This document shows, piece after piece, positions 20,901-29,328 of a DNA stretch of 64,000 bases. The stretch is taken from the NCBI GenBank assembly GCA_028874365.1, contig JAPPJZ010000074.1:17810-81809 (forward strand), read 5' to 3'. The notes under the pieces are model-generated. The model was not told the origin of the DNA. It did no database searches and was given only the letters and a program-made list of their open reading frames with translations. Position 1 is the first letter of the stretch; each line of letters starts with the position of its first letter. The position numbers and the translations under genes were made by a program. Source of the DNA: Chloroflexota bacterium. Lineage in GTDB: Bacteria; Chloroflexota; Dehalococcoidia; Bin125.

Positions 20901-21297
20901 CCGTGCGCACGCGGGCATGAAGCAACAGGTCGATAGCCGGATCGTCGCCGGCTACCTGGCGCAGATGCGAAACAAGAGCCGCGTGTTCGCACACCAAACT
21001 GCGCGATCCATCGGAGTACGGGAGTAAGATCGGCTCCTGACCGTCTTCTGGAAGCACGGCGAATCCTTCGCCCGAGTTGCTTGGCACCTCTCCCGCGACT
21101 GAAATGCCGAGTTCATTCAGGACTTGCACCGCGGGAGGATGCAACCACTCACCGGCCAGTCGTTTGGCCGCAGAAGGATTCGCCTCAAAAAGCGCGACCC
21201 GATAGCCCTTCCGCGCATGAGCGATTGCGCAGACGCATCCGACCGGTCCGGCACCGACGATTGCTACGTCGTAGCGTCGTTCAGTCGCGCCGATCAC
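17941..21297 (-). CDS. Fusion: squalene monooxygenase (FAD epoxidase) - oxidosqualene cyclase
   Basis: N-half: DVAIVGAGPVGCVCAIAHARKGYRVALFEANPS, GEWLHPPAVQVLNELGI, VLIGDAAGHYHPLTATGITLGFGDA. C-half: GEMVWCPMITAQWVLLQ, NWYCHTRLIYMAMAAIYARRF, HGWPVSDCTAE (OSC DCTAE motif), repeated QW motifs (DGGFGSYE, DGSWRGVWG, DGGWGEH). GTG start overlaps the CYP51 stop (GTGA). Confidence 0.92.
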   Translation of the reverse strand: MIGATERRYDVAIVGAGPVGCVCAIAHARKGYRVALFEANPSAAKRLAGEWLHPPAVQVLNELGISVAGEVPSNSGEGFAVLPEDGQEPILLPYSDGSRSLVCEHAALVSHLRQVAGDDPAIDLLLHARVRTVEDGRITFTQDGVSSTVLAERIVGADGRSSVVRRSLGLATQTRTCSRMIGLTLKGVSLPFEGYGHVVSGAPGPMLIYRLSEDRVRAVIDIPLDHSPHEWEGLLSDSYARWMPETLRSAFIEAWSEQGIHAAANVISPRLTYGTSRRVLIGDAAGHYHPLTATGITLGFGDAFALAEGEEFSDFRNHRFEATRVPELLAMGLYEVFADPRAEGAALREAMYSRWRASSGVRGRTMRLLGCEDTSIRSLSREFTTTVLWALRATVPKSLNRLAWRRYRDVARGLSNRLAWLLRAAWHLYNVRRAGGTGNERPTEALARAFLTSMPSGSSVSAQTDEPRQTETVLPDAGPALQRATAPLLNLQGEDGGWEGEMVWCPMITAQWVLLQHIIGRPIEPERRRRLLRYFEQSRLPEGQWGLHDHSAPHLFVTTLVYIAARLLGVERDDRLLEPARRFLHEEGTLGIPSWGKFWLALLNLYDWSGLHPVLPELWSLPRRLPLHPSNWYCHTRLIYMAMAAIYARRFQTPVTPLIASLREELFPQGFESVDFPASRGRLRQADLFAQPTAWLRGLYRGTQLVERFHSKRLRAKSVDALIEQIKWELKTTDHTSISPVSGLLNILALWLQDPDDADCRRALEQADLWFWEDDDRGARMTGARSASWDTGFALQALATARQLEGVTDALQRGTVYLQQQQIDTSFPGFREAYRNDPKGGWCFAAQWHGWPVSDCTAEAALGIIAADPSSVSPSELRDAVQFMLRGQNRDGGFGSYESQRSRFDLERINPAEMFGESMTEHSYVECTASCLAALAACREHSPKVIDRRAERAMERADASLRRTQANDGSWRGVWGVQYIYGTFFGIRGLIAGGAEPNDPALRSACQWLLDRQRDDGGWGEHHSGCMTGQYVAHDESQVIHTAWALIALLEAGDADWKAITRGIRFLIDRQCPDGTWPRQDMAGVFFRTALLDYVLYRQYFPLHALGLYEERRQTRSG

Positions 21298-22682
21298 CTG
21301 AAGACTCTGCCCTGCGCTCTGCGCCGATAGCGGAGCCGGCAGGGTGTCACGGGGCCAGTCACCCAGCTCCCGTAGTTCGGCGTGGGGAAGTTCGTCTCGA
21401 GACTGAAGTCGAACCGGTCGAGCAGCACAGTCCAAATCGCCTTGACCTGCATCTCGGCAAAGTGCTTGCCCATGCAGCGATGCTTGCCGCCGCCGAAACC
21501 GATCAAGCTGTAGTGGTGCTGTTTGTCCTCACGAGCCGGCGGGGCGAAGCGATCCGGATCGAACCGGTCCGGGTCGGCGAACAGATGAGGCAGCCGGTGC
21601 GACACCGCCGGCGACACCATGGCCAGGCTGCCCGAGGGCACGACATAGTCCCCGTAGCGCATCGGGTTGAGCACCTTGCGGATGAGGAGGATCAGGGGCG
21701 GGTGGAGCCGCTCGCACTCACGCACGGCGTGCTCCATGGTCACCTGTTGCTTCAGGCCGTTGAGGCTCATGCTCGCGGTTTCGCCGTAGATGGCCTTCGT
21801 CTCGTCTCTGACCCGAGCCAGATATTGGGACGCTCGTACGAGTTCCAGACCGGTCCAGGTCGCGAGCACCGCGCTGGTGTGCTGACCGGCGAACAACACG
21901 GTCAACAGAATCCCGGTGATTTCGTCATCACTCAGCGCGCGTCCGTCGCTGTAGCTGGCATCCATGAGCGACTGCATGAAGTCGTCAGGACGATCGACGG
22001 CGCGCCGTCGCGCCGTCATGATCCGGCTGAAGAGATCGGCCACCTGCACGCGTGCCCGGTCGCGGCTGCGATGCGCAGGGGTGGGCAGCCTGGGCAGAAA
22101 GAAGCCGAGCGTGTTGATGCCCTTTTGCAGATCGTGATACGCGTCGGCGAAGCCCGCATCGACCTGATCCCGAACCTCCTGCCCGATCAAACTGCGACTG
22201 GCGATCTTCACGGTTAGCTGGTTCATCGCGGTTGGCAGATCCAGCTCACCTTCGTCGCCAAGCGAGTCGGCCAATTGCGAGGTCTCATCGAACATGATTT
22301 GAGCGAAGCGCTGCATCGCCGCTTCCCTGAGCGCCGGATAGAGGAAGCCGAGCTGTTCGTCCATAATTTGGGGAGCAACGTCGTAGGCCACCCCTTGTCC
22401 GAAGATCGGGACCGTGAATTGATAGACGGCCTTCGCGTTGAGTTGGTCCTCTGGCGCGCCAAAGAATGCGTCGTGAGCTTCGGGTCCAGTGAACAGCACA
22501 AACTGACGTGGGCCCAGTCGGAATCGGTACAGATCGCCCAGGTCGCGCCAGCCTCGGCTCAGCATGGCGACCGGGTCGCGCTGGAATTGCCACAGGTGCC
22601 CGATCAGCGGCAGCCCGCCATCCAGCTCGGGAATCGTCCGATGCTCCTCGGATGTCGTCAGTACGCCAGGCAGTTCAGTCAT
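21294..22682 (-). CDS. cyp51: Sterol 14-alpha-demethylase, cytochrome P450 CYP51 family
   Basis: I-helix LFAGQHTSAVLATWTGLEL; ECERLHPP; heme loop FGGGKHRCMGKHFAEMQVKAIWTVLL. Confidence 0.92.
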   Translation of the reverse strand: MTELPGVLTTSEEHRTIPELDGGLPLIGHLWQFQRDPVAMLSRGWRDLGDLYRFRLGPRQFVLFTGPEAHDAFFGAPEDQLNAKAVYQFTVPIFGQGVAYDVAPQIMDEQLGFLYPALREAAMQRFAQIMFDETSQLADSLGDEGELDLPTAMNQLTVKIASRSLIGQEVRDQVDAGFADAYHDLQKGINTLGFFLPRLPTPAHRSRDRARVQVADLFSRIMTARRRAVDRPDDFMQSLMDASYSDGRALSDDEITGILLTVLFAGQHTSAVLATWTGLELVRASQYLARVRDETKAIYGETASMSLNGLKQQVTMEHAVRECERLHPPLILLIRKVLNPMRYGDYVVPSGSLAMVSPAVSHRLPHLFADPDRFDPDRFAPPAREDKQHHYSLIGFGGGKHRCMGKHFAEMQVKAIWTVLLDRFDFSLETNFPTPNYGSWVTGPVTPCRLRYRRRAQGRVFR

Positions 22683-22714
22683 CTTTGTTCCCACTGGAGG
22701 CCAAGATAGCGAGT

Positions 22715-23812
22715 CTAGTAGACACGGGGAATCAATGCGTATGGCACTCTTCGGGTATAGCGTTCCCACAGGGCACCATACTTGGCACGACATCGGCGAT
22801 CGTCGCGCCTTGCCCGATGCCACAGCAGCGCCGTCAGCCATACCGGCAACGCATAGGGTATCCAAGACGAGAACGCTGTCGTGAGCGCAAACGCAAAGTA
22901 CACGCAGATCTCGCCCGAGTAGTTCAGGTGTCGCCCCACACCCCAAAATCCGGACACCAGCAGTCGCCCGTCGAGCGACTCGGCCTGCCGGCCCCAGATC
23001 GAGGTCTCCGCATTCTGTTTGAAGCGGTGTTTCTGCTCGTTGGCGCCGCGGAACAAGCAGAATCCGATGACAAACAGCAGGCAGAGCGCAGCGCCGGCCA
23101 GAGGCGGGATGGAATCCGTTGTGTCGACCAACCACCAGCCGGCCAGACAGTAGAAGAAAGGCACCAGGACATAGTCGCCCCATGCCAGCATCCAACCGAA
23201 CCGCTCCGAAACGATGTCCCAAGTGTAGATCATGCCGTACTCAAACTGGAAGTAGTTCAACACGTACAATCCGGTGAACACCTGGTAGAGAACCATCTGC
23301 AGCGTGAGTGAACCGTGCGTGTCGTACTGTACAACTGCAAATGACACGTTAAACAGCGCGAGCGCTATGAGAGAAGGTCGGTAGCTGAACAGCTTCAGAT
23401 CAACCCCGAACCAGGAGGGGTTGAGCTGACGGCCAAAGAACACCCCTCGCCACAGTCCCGGCGAATCGCTCTGGCGCCGGGACCCTTGCCAGTACAAGAC
23501 GGCCGACAGAGCCCAGGCAAAGATGTTCGCCACAACGAACAACTCGGCAAAGTGGGTGTGCAGCACCGAGAGCGAGATCAGGTCGAAGACATCGCCGAGC
23601 ACGGCCAGGAGCATGGCGACCAGGAACAGCGCGAGCCCGTTGAGCTTGTAGGTGCGAGTTGCGCCATCCGGGTCAGGCCTGCCGACCACGTGGCGCCCCG
23701 GTAGCCACCTCGAACCCAGCAGCAAGACCCCCACAAACACGAGGAAAATCCCCGTCGCCTCGAGCAAATGTTGACCGGAGAAGGTCGTCCAGGCTGCCGG
23801 GACCTCAGGCAT
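22715..23812 (-). CDS. ERG4/ERG24/DHCR7-family sterol reductase, probably C-14 reductase
   Basis: LLVSGFWGVGRHLNYSGEICVYFAFAL and CRAKYGALWERYTRRVPYALIPRVY signatures; multiple TM segments; next to CYP51. Confidence 0.88.
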   Translation of the reverse strand: MPEVPAAWTTFSGQHLLEATGIFLVFVGVLLLGSRWLPGRHVVGRPDPDGATRTYKLNGLALFLVAMLLAVLGDVFDLISLSVLHTHFAELFVVANIFAWALSAVLYWQGSRRQSDSPGLWRGVFFGRQLNPSWFGVDLKLFSYRPSLIALALFNVSFAVVQYDTHGSLTLQMVLYQVFTGLYVLNYFQFEYGMIYTWDIVSERFGWMLAWGDYVLVPFFYCLAGWWLVDTTDSIPPLAGAALCLLFVIGFCLFRGANEQKHRFKQNAETSIWGRQAESLDGRLLVSGFWGVGRHLNYSGEICVYFAFALTTAFSSWIPYALPVWLTALLWHRARRDDRRCRAKYGALWERYTRRVPYALIPRVY

Positions 23813-24914
23813 CGACCGAGTTCGCGGCAGCCTCGCGGTCCAGGTGTTCCTGCCACTTGCGGACGGTCACTTGCTGGAACGAGCGGACCACCGGATTGAC
23901 CTCGATCGGCGGAGCCTCCCAGTTGTTCTCATAGCCGGTTTGCTCGGCTTCCACCGCCCAGCGATCCTGGGAGAGCAAGGGGCCGATCAACATCCGGTTG
24001 GCGAGCCGCAAGACGGTGGTCATGGCCCAGCGCGGGATGCGGATCGGCAGCAGGGGGAGCTTGAGCGACCTGAAGTAGAAGAGGAAAAACGTGCGCGTTG
24101 TCCGCTCATCGACCGGTAGCACGAAGAGCCAGTGCTTGATTTCGTCATCGGTGTTCGATCGCTGGTAGGGATACTCGTAGCAGAGTTCCATGTGGTTGGT
24201 GTTGAGACGATTGTGGTCGACGAATTTGCCGGAGATGCGTCCACGACCTACTCGCGTTTCGTAGGCGAGGTGCACGTCGTCCCCGATGGTCTCGTGACGC
24301 GTGAGGGTCGCGCCGTCGAACGGACGATACTGACGATGCAGATAGGCGTGGGAGAAATCGCTCACGTTGTCGATGATGATCGAATGGTGGGCCGAGAGGT
24401 CGAATCGCAGCGGTACGCAGGCCCATCGACCGGGCCCTTCGAGCTCGGGGATCTCCGGGATCTGGCGCTCTGAGGCCTTGGACGGATCGCCCGGGAAGAT
24501 CCAGACCAGCCCGTAGCGGACCTGGACGGGATATGAGCGCACCGACAGTCGCGGAACCTGCTTGCGCCCAAACAGATCGGGGATCTCAGCCACGCGGCCG
24601 TCCTCGTCGTACTCCCAGCCGTGGTAGCCGCAGACGAGCCGACACCCCTCGACCTCGCCGAGCGAGAGCTTGATCTGGCGGTGCAAACACCGATTCTCGA
24701 CCGCGTGGAACGATCGATCCTCGGACCGAAACAGCGCGATCGATTGCTTCCAGAACACCACCTCGGTCACCGTTCCGGGCTTGATCCTTCGTACCTCCTC
24801 GACTGCGTACCAGTAATCAGGATTCATCCCCACGGAGCGCGCACGCTGGCGCAGGTTGTCGGCATGCGCGAACCCCGGAGGTCCGACCGATGGCGACCCG
24901 ATCTCGACGCTCAT
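23805..24914 (-). CDS. Rieske non-heme iron oxygenase, candidate sterol C-4 demethylase (SdmA-like)
   Basis: CLHR...CGYHGW Rieske cluster motif; HHSIIIDNVSDFSHAYLHRQ mononuclear iron region; overlaps the sterol reductase start by 8 bp. Confidence 0.8.
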   Translation of the reverse strand: MSVEIGSPSVGPPGFAHADNLRQRARSVGMNPDYWYAVEEVRRIKPGTVTEVVFWKQSIALFRSEDRSFHAVENRCLHRQIKLSLGEVEGCRLVCGYHGWEYDEDGRVAEIPDLFGRKQVPRLSVRSYPVQVRYGLVWIFPGDPSKASERQIPEIPELEGPGRWACVPLRFDLSAHHSIIIDNVSDFSHAYLHRQYRPFDGATLTRHETIGDDVHLAYETRVGRGRISGKFVDHNRLNTNHMELCYEYPYQRSNTDDEIKHWLFVLPVDERTTRTFFLFYFRSLKLPLLPIRIPRWAMTTVLRLANRMLIGPLLSQDRWAVEAEQTGYENNWEAPPIEVNPVVRSFQQVTVRKWQEHLDREAAANSVDA

Positions 24915-24972
24915 GTCACATAGCCCTCAGGATTTGCGCTGTTTCGTTCACCTACCGCTCGACCGGCCATGG

Positions 24973-26067
24973 TTAACCGCCCACCGGCGCGGTCGATTCG
25001 GGGCGCTTTGCTCGTCGATTCGTGATTGCGTTTCGCTCATAGTGGAACGCGTAGGCGTCCTCCACTGCGCTACGGATCGTCGATGGTTGGAAGCCAAGCT
25101 CCTCCTTCGCTTTGCTGGTGTCCGCGTGACGACACTGCTGCAGCAGGCGGATCGCGCCGGGTGTGAAGCGCTGCGGATAGCTCGGCCAGAAACGGCTGAG
25201 AGCGTAGCTCGCGACCTCCGAGAACGGCAGCATCAGGCCGAGCGGTATCTGCCGGCGTGGTCGCTTGACCCCCGAGACCGCCTGGAAGTGATCCAGCATG
25301 TCCGAGATCGTCTGATACTCGGAACTGAAGATGTACTTCTGTCCCGATCGACCGCGCTCCATGCTGAGCATGTGGCCCTGAACGATGTCCTCTGCGGCGA
25401 CGAACTCGAACCCGCCATCAACGTAAGCGTGGAGCTTGCCGTTAGCGAAGTCGCACAGTGTCCTCCCCATTCGCGAGGGGAAGAAGTCGTTGCCCCCAAC
25501 GACCGCGCAGGACGTGGCCACGACGACCTCCTGACCACCCGCGGCCGCATGCCAGCATTCGGTCTCGACCATCGCCTTGCTGCGCTCGTAAGGCATGGTG
25601 CGTTCCATCGGATAGAACGGCATCGATTCCCTGGTTGGAGTGGATGTGTCGTCGAGGTCGTAGCCGACGGCGCTGAACGAGCCCGTCACCACGACCTTCC
25701 CGGCCTCCATCTCGCGCGCCGCTTGGAGCACGTTGCGGGTGCCAACCACGTTGGATTCGAAGACGTCCCTTCGATGAGCGCCGTTCCCGTCGATGGTCGA
25801 AACGAGGGCAGCCACGTGAAAGACGCCGTGGCAGCCGGCCAGCGCCTCGCGGGTCGCATCCAGGTCTCGAACATCGCCGTAGACCCGCTCGACATCGAGC
25901 CCCTCGATGGCTTCGTTGTTGTCGTCCTGTCTCAGCAACACGCGGACGCGAACGCCGTCATCGAGCAATCGGCGTACCAGATTGGCGCCGACATGCCCGG
26001 CGGCGCCCGTCAGGAACACTGGCGGCGACGATGTGCCGGAGTGATGTTCGGGTGACTGCGAAGCCAT
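24973..26067 (-). CDS. Extended SDR, 3-beta-hydroxysteroid dehydrogenase-like (SdmB/NSDHL-like)
   Basis: VFLTGAAGHVGANLVRRLLDDG Rossmann motif, YERSK active site, VAALVSTIDGNGAHRRDVFESNVVGTRNVL. Confidence 0.82.
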   Translation of the reverse strand: MASQSPEHHSGTSSPPVFLTGAAGHVGANLVRRLLDDGVRVRVLLRQDDNNEAIEGLDVERVYGDVRDLDATREALAGCHGVFHVAALVSTIDGNGAHRRDVFESNVVGTRNVLQAAREMEAGKVVVTGSFSAVGYDLDDTSTPTRESMPFYPMERTMPYERSKAMVETECWHAAAGGQEVVVATSCAVVGGNDFFPSRMGRTLCDFANGKLHAYVDGGFEFVAAEDIVQGHMLSMERGRSGQKYIFSSEYQTISDMLDHFQAVSGVKRPRRQIPLGLMLPFSEVASYALSRFWPSYPQRFTPGAIRLLQQCRHADTSKAKEELGFQPSTIRSAVEDAYAFHYERNAITNRRAKRPESTAPVGG

Positions 26068-26225
26068 GTAGCTCCCACATTACGCATTTGGCAGCCGGCT
26101 TGGAGGATGAGGCAACGTTAATCGGTGCCCCTTAGAGGTGCAAGATTGCTTGACACTCGACGCGTCGGTCACGGGGGCGTCGCTATGATGCACATCTGGT
26201 CTGTCCAGGCGCGTCGGTTCGATCT

Positions 26226-26960
26226 GTGCAGCGAGGGAAGTCAACGGGTTTGAGCAGGGCGAGCGAGCGAACAGGCGGATGGGGTGCCCCAGCGGGTTTG
26301 CTCGCGGTGCTGGCGATCGCGCTGCTGGCGTTGCCCGGGATGGGCGCCCGCTACTGGCTGCATGGCGAGCTCGACGCATTGCATTGCCTGTTCAGCCTGT
26401 TCTTCTCGATCAATCTCGTGATCTGTTGGTGGGAGATGTGCCTGTATCTCCGAAGGGACTACATCGAGACGCGCCTGGAGCATTGGCGTCAATGGCAAAG
26501 CGAGAGCGGACGCACCCCGGCGGTGGAATTTCTGACCGCCCGGGTGCCATTGAACCGAATCCACTCGCCGACCGTCTGGGCGGATGTCTGGGCGACATAT
26601 TCGATGTTCGATTCGGCATATGCGGATCGCAACACGTACGGGTTCAACATCGATATCGCCAATGGATTCACGACGCCGTGGACCACGCTGATTCTGTACG
26701 CGGCTTACACCGGCGGCGTTTTGCCGGCGATTGCCGCGGGCATTCTCGGGGCGATGCTGTTCTGGCAGTGGGTCTACGCATCGTCGCTCTACCTCGTCAG
26801 TTTTTTCGTGGGACAGAAGCGCAGCCGTCTCACGACTCGCCAGTTCTATGCGTACATCGTCGGGCCGAACGCGATTTGGATAATGATCCCGATGGTGGGT
26901 CTGTACCTCTCCATCCGCCTGATCGTGGACGGCGACTACCGAGTGCTGGGCATCAGCTAG
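26226..26960 (+). CDS. Polytopic membrane protein, possible divergent EBP/EXPERA-type sterol isomerase
   Basis: Several hydrophobic segments; SINLVICWWEMCLYL and QFYAYIVGPNAIWIMIPMVGLYL resemble the EBP regions around IHLVIEGWF and FYFVFMNALWLVLPG (recalled, not searched). Confidence 0.45.
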   Translation: MQRGKSTGLSRASERTGGWGAPAGLLAVLAIALLALPGMGARYWLHGELDALHCLFSLFFSINLVICWWEMCLYLRRDYIETRLEHWRQWQSESGRTPAVEFLTARVPLNRIHSPTVWADVWATYSMFDSAYADRNTYGFNIDIANGFTTPWTTLILYAAYTGGVLPAIAAGILGAMLFWQWVYASSLYLVSFFVGQKRSRLTTRQFYAYIVGPNAIWIMIPMVGLYLSIRLIVDGDYRVLGIS

Positions 26961-27031
26961 CGCCCGATGCATGACGGCCGGTGACGTCGAGCTATGCTCC
27001 GCCGTGATCGAATGTGCGAGGGGACAACGGC

Positions 27032-28078
27032 ATGAGCCGGATCGCCGACGTGCGGACCACCATTCTCGACTCGACGCCTCTCACGCAGGTGTTTGTCACA
27101 GTGACGGACGGCGACGGACGCACGGGGCTCGGCGAGACTTGGTGGGGCATCCCCGACCCGGAGCGACCGGGCGCAGGCGGGCGCCCGATCGCGGGCGTGG
27201 TCAACGAGTTGTTGGCGCCGAGGGTCCTCGGTCGCGAAGCCGGCGAGATCGGACGACTGTGGTTCGAGTTGTGGGACTACGGATATCGCTATGCCGACCA
27301 GGGCATCTTCCCGATGGCCCTGTCCGGCCTCGACATCGCGCTGTGGGACCTGCTGGGCAAGAGGTTGGATGCGTCCGTGTTGCAACTGCTCGGCGGTTCC
27401 CGGCATGACGCCGTGCCCGCCTACGCGAGTCTGCCGCCGCTGCGCGATCCTGAACTGGTCGTGAGCGAGACCCAGCGCGCCATCGACGCGGGTATCGGCG
27501 CGGTGAAGCTGCACGAGCTCACGATCGACCACGTTGAGCGCCTGCGCCGGCGTTTCGGCGAGGGGCTGGCGATCATGGTCGACGTCAACGGTCATTTCGA
27601 CCCGCTCGAGGCGACCGCGTTCGGTCGCAGGCTCGCCGATCTCGGGGCGACCTGGTTTGAGGAACCGGTCCGGCCCATGCGCGATCACCGAGCGATGGAC
27701 CGGGTGCGCCGGGAGTCAGGCGTCGACATCGCCGCGGGTGAAAATGAGTACACGCTGGAGGATTTCGAGCGGTTGCTGCGCTCTCAGGCGATCACCTACC
27801 TCCAGCCCGAGGTGACGAAGATCGGTGGCATCACCGCCGCCCAGCGTGTGGCAACGCTCGCTGAACTTCACAACGTGGCGCTCAGCCCACACAACTTCCG
27901 TCCGGGTCCGTCCCTCTACGCCTCCCTCGCTTATGGGTTTGCGTGCTCGGCAACCCGGTGGTTCGAGATCCCCTGGGTTCCGGAAGACCGCCGCTTCGCC
28001 TCCGACATGCCGTTGCCCGAGATCGAGGATGGGCACGTACTTGCACCGAAGGGCTCCGGCCTCGCTATACCGCTGTAG
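27032..28078 (+). CDS. Enolase-superfamily mandelate racemase/muconate lactonizing enzyme-like protein
   Basis: FPMALSGLDIALWDLLGK, VKLHE, MVDVNGHFDP, WFEEPVRP, GENEYTLEDF, QPEVTKIGGITAAQ. Confidence 0.85.
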   Translation: MSRIADVRTTILDSTPLTQVFVTVTDGDGRTGLGETWWGIPDPERPGAGGRPIAGVVNELLAPRVLGREAGEIGRLWFELWDYGYRYADQGIFPMALSGLDIALWDLLGKRLDASVLQLLGGSRHDAVPAYASLPPLRDPELVVSETQRAIDAGIGAVKLHELTIDHVERLRRRFGEGLAIMVDVNGHFDPLEATAFGRRLADLGATWFEEPVRPMRDHRAMDRVRRESGVDIAAGENEYTLEDFERLLRSQAITYLQPEVTKIGGITAAQRVATLAELHNVALSPHNFRPGPSLYASLAYGFACSATRWFEIPWVPEDRRFASDMPLPEIEDGHVLAPKGSGLAIPL

Positions 28079-28142
28079 TGGCGAGTGGCTCGCATCGAAC
28101 GTCACCCGAACTACGCGCCGGGCTCCATCAGCTCAAGCTTCG

Positions 28143-29246
28143 TCAGAATCCGGATGCGAGGCTGCGCCGCGCTCGGTCGATCAGGAACAGGAAGACCGGT
28201 GTGCCGATCACGGCGGTCAGCACGCCCAGCGGCATCTCCGCCGGAGCGACGATCGTTCTCGCACCCAGGTCGGCGCCCAAGACGAGGATGGCGCCCGCCA
28301 ATGCGCTCGCCGGCATCAGCCGGCGATGATCGGGTCCAACCGCAAGGCGCACCATATGCGGCGCGATCAGACCAATGAACCCGACCACTCCCGCCACTGC
28401 CACGCCGGCACCCGTCGCCAATGCCGCTGCCGATACGATCGTGAGCTGCGTGCGCTGAACCGGGACCCCTAGATGTCTTGCCTCCGCATCTCCGAGCGTC
28501 AGCAGGTTGAGCGCTCCCGACTGGCGCACCAGCACGACGATCGCGAACAGGATCAGGGGTCCGGCTGAGTAGGCAAACTCCCAGAGCGACCCGGCCAGGC
28601 TGCCCAGCATCCAGAACACGATGTCACGCAATTGTTCGTCGTCCGAGAATGACAGAATCAGGCTGATGCCGGCGCCGAGCAGCGCGTTGACTGCGATCCC
28701 GACGAGCAACATCGTGGCCATCTGCGCGCGTCCGCTGCGCCGGGCAAAGCCATAGATCAGAAACGTCAGAACGAGGCCGCCCAAGAACGCCGCGACCGGC
28801 TGCACGAACAGTCCCCAGCTCACCGTGCCCAGCACTACCGCGACTGCGACCGCGAACGCCGCCCCGCTCGAGACGCCGATTAGCCCCGGGTCGGCGAGCG
28901 GATTGCGGAACAACCCTTGCAACGCTGCTCCGGAGACTCCCAGCCCCGCCCCAACCGCCGCCGCCATGAGCATCCGTGGCACCCGGATGACCCAGACGAC
29001 CGCTTCCTCGCGCGCCGTGTAGTCGATGCCGACATTGATCCCGATCTTGCCCAGGATGATGGCGATGATCCGTCCGACCTCGACATCGAACGCGCCCAGC
29101 CCCAGATTGGCCAGCACAAGCAGGATCAAGCCTGCGGAGAGGGCGCCCCAGATCAGCGGCTCCACCAGGCGCGGAAGCGTCGACTCGACGCCGCCGGCCA
29201 GTTCCGGACGTCGCTCGCGCAGCTGGGCCAGCGGGCGGTTGACCAT
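28143..29246 (-). CDS. FecCD/HmuU-type ABC transporter permease
   Basis: RVPRMLMAAAVGAGLGVSGAALQGLFRNPLADPGLIGVSSGAA, GFIGLIAPHMVRL, MPLGVLTAVIGTPVFLFLI. Confidence 0.9.
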   Translation of the reverse strand: MVNRPLAQLRERRPELAGGVESTLPRLVEPLIWGALSAGLILLVLANLGLGAFDVEVGRIIAIILGKIGINVGIDYTAREEAVVWVIRVPRMLMAAAVGAGLGVSGAALQGLFRNPLADPGLIGVSSGAAFAVAVAVVLGTVSWGLFVQPVAAFLGGLVLTFLIYGFARRSGRAQMATMLLVGIAVNALLGAGISLILSFSDDEQLRDIVFWMLGSLAGSLWEFAYSAGPLILFAIVVLVRQSGALNLLTLGDAEARHLGVPVQRTQLTIVSAAALATGAGVAVAGVVGFIGLIAPHMVRLAVGPDHRRLMPASALAGAILVLGADLGARTIVAPAEMPLGVLTAVIGTPVFLFLIDRARRSLASGF

Positions 29247-29328
29247 CGCTATTCGTTCCGGATTGCGGTCTGCTCAGACTGGCACGTCGCTGGATGCTCC
29301 GTCACGATATCGGCTTATCGCTTCCGGC

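Noticed and set aside
17941-21297. Squalene-hopene cyclase (hopanoid) interpretation
   Set aside because: Catalytic motif is DCTAE, not DxDD, and the protein is fused to an epoxidase.
21298-21435. N-terminal extension of the SQMO-OSC ORF (1164 aa form)
   Set aside because: It overlaps the CYP51 C-terminus in another frame; GTG at 21297 gives a normal FAD-domain start.
21081-22217. 378 aa plus-strand ORF antisense to CYP51 and the OSC N-terminus
   Set aside because: No recognisable family; both strands open because of GC-rich codon usage; the minus strand has clear P450 and FAD motifs.
22683-23222. N-terminal extension of the CYP51 ORF (642 aa form)
   Set aside because: The extension overlaps the 3' half of the sterol reductase in another frame; ATG at 22682 gives a normal-length P450.
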